This document shows, piece after piece, positions 12,975 to 16,265 of a stretch of DNA of 16,265 nucleotides. The position numbers and the translations under genes are program-made. This DNA comes from an uncultured bacterium (GTDB lineage Bacteria > Patescibacteriota > Minisyncoccia > Phycocordibacterales > UBA9973). The notes beneath the pieces are model-generated. The model searched no databases. It was not told the DNA's origin and saw only the letters and a program-made list of their open reading frames with translations. Each line of letters begins with the position of its first letter. Positions within the stretch are counted from its first letter, which is position 1. The stretch lies in the NCBI GenBank assembly GCA_903895055.1, contig CAITSL010000001.1, positions 1-16,265 of the forward strand. Reading direction: 5' to 3'.

Positions 12975-12983
12975 ATTATATCA
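12975..12983 (-). promoter_or_regulatory. Extended -10 promoter of tpiA-pgk (leaderless)
   Basis: Minus strand TGA TATAAT (consensus), then six bases (CATCAA) and the ATG at 12968. One of the clearest examples in the window; it fills most of the 22-base gap behind the PilX-like gene. Confidence 0.58.
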
Positions 12984-12990
12984 CAATCTA

Positions 12991-14337
12991 CTATTGAGTT
13001 TCTCCCCAGTTTAAAACATTCCATCCTCCAGAAGGACCGCTCTGAAAACTTGGACTAGCCAAGCCAGTTTCGTAAAATATTTTGGCTCCATTATGCGCCG
13101 AAATAGTTTTTCCAACAGCAGCATTAATGGAAATACCTCCACCTAAGTCAACTGTTCCGGACTGCGCAGCGACTGCGATAGTCCCGGATCCTCCGCCAAC
13201 GTCGATAGCATTATGCCCCGAACAACCAGTACCGCTCGGACAAGTACTGGTTGAAACAACAAAGAGATAGCTCCCGGCTGCCCCTGAACCGGTATAACTG
13301 CCTCCGGAAAGCGAGGCCCAACCATCGGAAATAAGAGTTGCGCTATATTGATTAAAATTCGCCGGAAGCATGACGTGAGCCCCGCCAGAAATTGTTATTG
13401 TTCCAACTACATAAACAGTACCTGTTATGGTAAGCGTGCCTCCGCCATCCACCAAAAGATTCCCGGTTATTTTCCCTGGACCAAAAGTGCCATTCGCCCA
13501 GTCGACATGACAATCACCATTACTGTAACCACCATGGCACTTGGTAGAACCGGTAATAACCCCTCCGGCTGTTCCTTCCGCTTTCCAGGCATCAATATTT
13601 GCTTGAGTAAAAGGCAAAGGCACTGAAGGAGGAATTCCGTGAGTAGTGTTGCACGCTTTGTTGTTTTGACTTCCAGTTTGACAATATAAATTGCCGGCTA
13701 CACTTGTGCCGATAGCCTTATAAGACCAAGAATCTCCCACTGAACCAGTGCCTATCATAAGCGGGTCAGTTGGGCTTGTTTTATTTCCAATATAAGAAGA
13801 GGCTCCAGCCGCAATAGCGGTCCCGGTAATACTTACTCCTCCGTTGCCATCAATGTTTCCATTGGCATAAACATTGCCGGTAATTTTTGACCCTCCACTC
13901 AAGGTAAACCCCCCATCGCCGGATTGAATGCCATAATTAAACCCAACTCCAGCACCGGCCTGCAAAAGCATATCCATTTTTCTTTGATAATTGGAAACAT
14001 TTCCAAGCGAAATAATTTCTTTTTGATTGCTGCCTGTCGTCGTGATAGAAGTAGTTTCCGAATTGGAACCGAGTGTGATTGTTTCGCTCGTGCCTATCGT
14101 CTTACCGGTCGCAATTCGATACATCGCATCTTCCACCCCTGACTCCGCCAAATAATAAGAATTCTTTGATTTGAGATTTACGCTGGAATTTTGATATTCT
14201 CGCACCGTGGGTGAAACCAGCCCAGAGATTATAACCAAGGAAATAAAGAGAAAAAAGATAATAGCAATCATCATGGCTGACCCGGAATTCTTTTTTATTT
14301 TTGTTTGTTGTTTCATAATTTCTAATTCGTAATTCAT
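12991..14337 (-). CDS. PilX-like pilus protein with large beta-rich repeat domain
   Basis: A 448-residue protein with a hydrophobic N-terminal helix (about 20-45; GSAMMIAIIFFLFISLVIISG) followed by NSYYLAESGVEDAMYRI (59-75), the pattern of the PilX N-terminal domain. The cleavage-type context lacks the glutamate at +5, as in atypical minor pilins. The rest is Gly/Thr/Ser-rich with recurring short turns of the form ITGNVYANGNIDGNGG, TITGTVYVVGTITISGG and VDLGGGISI, suggesting a beta-helix-like extracellular domain, with Cys pairs (C-x5-C near 364-370) that may form disulphides. It is the last of four pilin-type genes. The first ATG (14337) lies in a TAATTC-repeat; the second, 21 bases on (14316), gives MKQQTKIKKN and is a plausible alternative start. 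Function is probably pilus tip or assembly. Confidence 0.8.
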   Translation of the reverse strand: MNYELEIMKQQTKIKKNSGSAMMIAIIFFLFISLVIISGLVSPTVREYQNSSVNLKSKNSYYLAESGVEDAMYRIATGKTIGTSETITLGSNSETTSITTTGSNQKEIISLGNVSNYQRKMDMLLQAGAGVGFNYGIQSGDGGFTLSGGSKITGNVYANGNIDGNGGVSITGTAIAAGASSYIGNKTSPTDPLMIGTGSVGDSWSYKAIGTSVAGNLYCQTGSQNNKACNTTHGIPPSVPLPFTQANIDAWKAEGTAGGVITGSTKCHGGYSNGDCHVDWANGTFGPGKITGNLLVDGGGTLTITGTVYVVGTITISGGAHVMLPANFNQYSATLISDGWASLSGGSYTGSGAAGSYLFVVSTSTCPSGTGCSGHNAIDVGGGSGTIAVAAQSGTVDLGGGISINAAVGKTISAHNGAKIFYETGLASPSFQSGPSGGWNVLNWGETQ

Positions 14338-14341
14338 AATT
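14313..14341. repeat. TAATTC/ATAATT-type low-complexity repeat at the PilX-like start
   Basis: Minus strand carries AATTATGAA twice, separated by AATTACGAATTAG-like sequence. It contains both candidate ATG codons of the PilX-like gene, so the extra N-terminal residues MNYELEI may be repeat-derived rather than functional. Confidence 0.45.
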
Positions 14342-14344
14342 GAT

Positions 14345-14842
14345 TTAGTAGGCTTCTCTCAAAACAACCGTATCATTCAATGTTTCTATGTCACCCAGCG
14401 GATCTTCATTTGATTTTACCGACAAAATGATTCTTATCGCCTGGCCCTTGGTTGTGCTTATTGAAGTGAAAGAAATATTTGTTACTGAAATATTTGGCGC
14501 ATTTAAGTTGCCGATGATTGAACCATTTTGTTTCAATACAATATTTGGAAGAGTCGTTCCATTAAATTCAATTGTTTGATTCCCGGCAGAATTCATATTT
14601 AAAATAAGGTCTGAGGAAGTAGAAGAAGCGGAAATACTATAGGCCCCTTTGATGTCCCGAGAAATTGTTTCCATAATTGTGCCACTTTGTGTTAACTCCC
14701 TCTCGATGGCTGTTTGTTTGAAAGATTTCATCATGGTAATGATGGCATTTATTATCACGATAGAAAACATAACAAAAAGAACAATATAAAAAAGTGTTTC
14801 AACAATCGACTCGCCTTTGTTTGTTTTTATCTTTTTTTGCAT
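14345..14842 (-). CDS. Type IV prepilin-like protein, PilW-like position
   Basis: A 165-residue prepilin. The leader KTNKG ends at G10, and the mature form begins ESIVETLFYIVLFVMFSIV, a hydrophobic helix with the conserved glutamate at +5 (E15), so a type IV prepilin peptidase should cut after G10. The ORF is open further upstream (to 14911), but the ATG at 14842 shares its A with the TAA stop of the preceding pilin gene (TAATG). This is the typical sign of coupled translation, so I start there. The remainder is a beta-rich pilin body with Asn/Ser/Thr-rich strands. Third of four pilin genes; acts at the cell envelope as a minor pilin, by inference. Confidence 0.84.
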   Translation of the reverse strand: MQKKIKTNKGESIVETLFYIVLFVMFSIVIINAIITMMKSFKQTAIERELTQSGTIMETISRDIKGAYSISASSTSSDLILNMNSAGNQTIEFNGTTLPNIVLKQNGSIIGNLNAPNISVTNISFTSISTTKGQAIRIILSVKSNEDPLGDIETLNDTVVLREAY

Positions 14843-15330
14843 TAGGTTGAAAAAATATTTGATATATAAAATGGTAATGTTTTGATTATGGTATTTCCTC
14901 CCTCTTTCCAAGAAACCGTCACCGTAATTAATTTTGTTCCAGCATCAAGTGTCCCAGAAGTCGCGATATCTCCGGTAGTCGCATTGCGATTCACATTGGC
15001 CACTGTGACCGTGCGGGTAAAAATTCCTGTTGTGGTACAACCACTAGTCTGTAAAATCCAGGTTGTATTGTTAAAATAAAAACAATAATTCGTGCCCACA
15101 GTTAAATTGGCGATATTGTTAGTCCAAGAATTATCTCGATTCATTCTGACTGCTTCCGCACCTTCTTCTAATAAAAAGGTCGCTTGAGTAGCATGAAAAG
15201 ACTGACGAGAAAAAGTTATCGTTTTGGTCGCGACTGACATTATGGCCAACATCGAAGCAACAATAATAGCGGTCGCCACCACAGTCTCTACCATCATAAA
15301 ACCCTTATTTTTTTTATTTTTCCCCTCCAT
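14842..15330 (-). CDS. Type IV prepilin-like protein, PilV-like position
   Basis: A 162-residue prepilin. The basic leader MEGKNKKNKG is followed by FMMVETVVATAIIVASMLAI: cleavage after G10, methylatable F11, and the conserved glutamate E15 at +5. After the helix comes FLLEEGAEAVRMNRDNSW (52-69), a block typical of PilV-like minor pilins. A later Cys pair flanks a short loop (CFYFNN to SGC), a possible disulphide. It starts nine bases after the FimT-like gene and overlaps the next pilin by one base. No promoter of its own is seen, so it belongs to the four-gene pilin operon. Confidence 0.86.
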   Translation of the reverse strand: MEGKNKKNKGFMMVETVVATAIIVASMLAIMSVATKTITFSRQSFHATQATFLLEEGAEAVRMNRDNSWTNNIANLTVGTNYCFYFNNTTWILQTSGCTTTGIFTRTVTVANVNRNATTGDIATSGTLDAGTKLITVTVSWKEGGNTIIKTLPFYISNIFST

Positions 15331-15339
15331 ATATTTTGT

Positions 15340-15816
15340 TTAATTTATACTAGCTTCACCCGTAGCGGAAATAGTGATTGTTTTTATCAGACTGGCATTG
15401 TTCGGGATTGAGATAGTCACAGTTCCGGTAACACTCGGCAGGCCGGTTAATCGATTGAAATAAACATCTCCAGTAGTTCCGCTTACACCATTTAAAGTAA
15501 CATTAGAAATCGTAGCGGGAGAAATGATACTTATAGTTTTATTGTTGGAATCACCTGAAGAAAAAACAGTGCCTTTGAATATTATAATTTGATTTGATTG
15601 GAAATGCACGCCATAATTTGACGAATTAAGCGAGGCGCGAGTTTGCGATTGCGCTTGATTCAAGGTTGAAACCATATCCCCTCCGGCGCTTTTCAATGTT
15701 TGCATATTTCTTATTTTGGAAAACTGAGGCGAGATAATCAAAACCATGATGATAATGATCGCGATGACAATAGTAACTTCCAGTAGCGTGAATCCTTTTT
15801 GATAAAAATTTTTCAT
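15340..15816 (-). CDS. FimT/GspH-like pseudopilin
   Basis: A 158-residue prepilin with the classical cleavage region KGFTLLEVTIVIAIIIIMVLI: G8, F9 and the +5 glutamate E13. The block SAGGDMVSTLNQAQSQTRAS (43-62) followed by YGVHF matches the GspH/FimT family, whose members sit near the pilus tip. First gene of the pilin cluster, 20 bases after the reverse transcriptase stop. An extended -10 (TGA TATTAT) lies 11 bases before its ATG, giving at most a very short leader. Confidence 0.9.
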   Translation of the reverse strand: MKNFYQKGFTLLEVTIVIAIIIIMVLIISPQFSKIRNMQTLKSAGGDMVSTLNQAQSQTRASLNSSNYGVHFQSNQIIIFKGTVFSSGDSNNKTISIISPATISNVTLNGVSGTTGDVYFNRLTGLPSVTGTVTISIPNNASLIKTITISATGEASIN

Positions 15817-15827
15817 TTATATCTAAA

Positions 15828-15836
15828 ATAATATCA
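15828..15836 (-). promoter_or_regulatory. Extended -10 promoter of the pilin operon
   Basis: Minus strand TGA TATTAT, directly after the reverse transcriptase stop and 11 bases before the FimT-like ATG at 15816. Transcription would start about 4-5 bases before the ATG. If real, the pilins do not depend on the reverse transcriptase's transcript. Confidence 0.38.
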
Positions 15837-16265
15837 TTAAGCAAACATTTTCGCTATCCGAATTTCTATTTTGTGTCCATTTCCATGGCTTAACATCCCA
15901 AAATATGAAGAAACTGTATTGGGCTTTTGATTTTTCTCAAGATTCCTAAACATTCTTTTTTTGGTCGCTGCCCTCAACACTCTATGTTTCGAAAATTGAA
16001 CCCAACCCAAGAAATCTACCCCAGAGAAAATTGTTTTGATAAAAACTTTATCAGGATGCATCATCAATTTTAAATTTTTTTCTAAAAATTTTTTCATTTG
16101 TTCTAAAATATCTTCCAAGTATTTTTTGCCTTGCGACAATATGACAAAATCATCAGCATATCTTATATAATATTTTACTTTTAATTCTCTTTTCACGAAT
16201 TGGTCAAATTCATTCATATAAATATTTACTAAGAGTTGAGAAGTTAGATTCCCGAGTGGAAGTCC
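15837..16265 (-). CDS. Reverse transcriptase, DGR-type, C-terminal part (cut by window edge)
   Basis: RNA-dependent DNA polymerase; 142 residues are visible and the N-terminus lies outside the window. The fragment opens GLPLGNLTSQLLVNIY, where the GNLTSQ block replaces the QGxxxSP of group II intron and retron enzymes. This is the accepted signature of diversity-generating retroelement (DGR) reverse transcriptases. The catalytic box YADD follows in YYIRYADDFVILS (32-44). The thumb region has GVDFLGWV and RAATKKRMFRN, also DGR-like. In a DGR the enzyme copies a template repeat with adenine mutagenesis and replaces a variable repeat in a target gene. Neither repeat nor an Avd accessory gene is recognised here. 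Only 20 bases separate it from the pilin genes, so a template repeat would have to lie upstream, beyond the window. Confidence 0.85.
   Translation of the reverse strand, partial: GLPLGNLTSQLLVNIYMNEFDQFVKRELKVKYYIRYADDFVILSQGKKYLEDILEQMKKFLEKNLKLMMHPDKVFIKTIFSGVDFLGWVQFSKHRVLRAATKKRMFRNLEKNQKPNTVSSYFGMLSHGNGHKIEIRIAKMFA

Noticed and set aside
12991..13100. 3' end of the PilX-like gene as the variable repeat of the retroelement
   Set aside because: No second copy of the sequence in the window, and the ending (SGPSGGWNVLNW) does not resemble a DGR variable region; it cannot be tested without the template repeat.
13223..13253. Ten-base inverted repeat (CAACCAGTAC/GTACTGGTTG) in the PilX-like gene as a mobile palindrome
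   Set aside because: The loop is 11 bases and the gene is full of repeated Gly/Thr/Ser codons, so a chance match is reasonable.
14842..14911. Upstream extension of the PilW-like gene to 14911
   Set aside because: It would overlap the preceding pilin gene by about 70 bases and put 23 unrelated residues before a normal prepilin leader; the TAATG start at 14842 is better.

Overview
The window looks like a chromosomal segment of a Candidate Phyla Radiation (Patescibacteria) bacterium, most likely of the Parcubacteria type. This is inferred from the AT-rich sequence, genes packed with gaps of 0-60 bases, near absence of Shine-Dalgarno sequences, and gene families typical of these genomes: a separate ComEC metallo-beta-lactamase protein, a thiamine-triphosphatase-like CYTH protein, RAYT transposase, pilin-type genes and a DGR-type reverse transcriptase. 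TGA is used as a stop (HIT gene), so the Gly-UGA code of Gracilibacteria/Absconditabacteria is not indicated. No rRNA, tRNA or CRISPR array was seen, and no gap reaches 300 bases.

Layout, left to right, all on the minus strand unless noted. 1-3404: argS (cut by the window edge), a MazG-like pyrophosphohydrolase, tmk, a CYTH phosphatase and glyA, i.e. nucleotide, one-carbon and translation housekeeping. 3429-6421: a split DNA-uptake system, with the ComEC-type MBL hydrolase and the ComEC membrane channel as separate genes on either side of a plus-strand Fe/Mn superoxide dismutase. 6425-8106: RNase HI with an extra C-terminal domain, and an orphan ATP-grasp protein. 8149-8872: a REP-associated tyrosine transposase flanked by inverted copies of a 21-base palindrome, with a third copy inside its own reading frame. 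8875-12968: recJ, a plus-strand HIT hydrolase, pgk and tpiA. 12991-15816: four pilin-type genes in the order FimT/GspH, PilV-like, PilW-like, PilX-like. 15837-16265: the C-terminal part of a reverse transcriptase with the GNLTSQ and YADD signatures of diversity-generating retroelements.

Three patterns cut across the genes. First, nearly every transcription-unit head has an extended -10 box (TGN-TAnnnT) ending 6-8 bases before the start codon, which predicts leaderless mRNAs. Second, short perfect palindromes sit in frame inside comEC, rnhA, recJ, glyA and the transposase, mostly in linkers or loops. Third, type IV pilin genes, ComEC, the MBL hydrolase and RecJ together suggest natural DNA uptake and processing. 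The reverse transcriptase beside the pilin operon raises the possibility of a diversified surface protein just outside the window.
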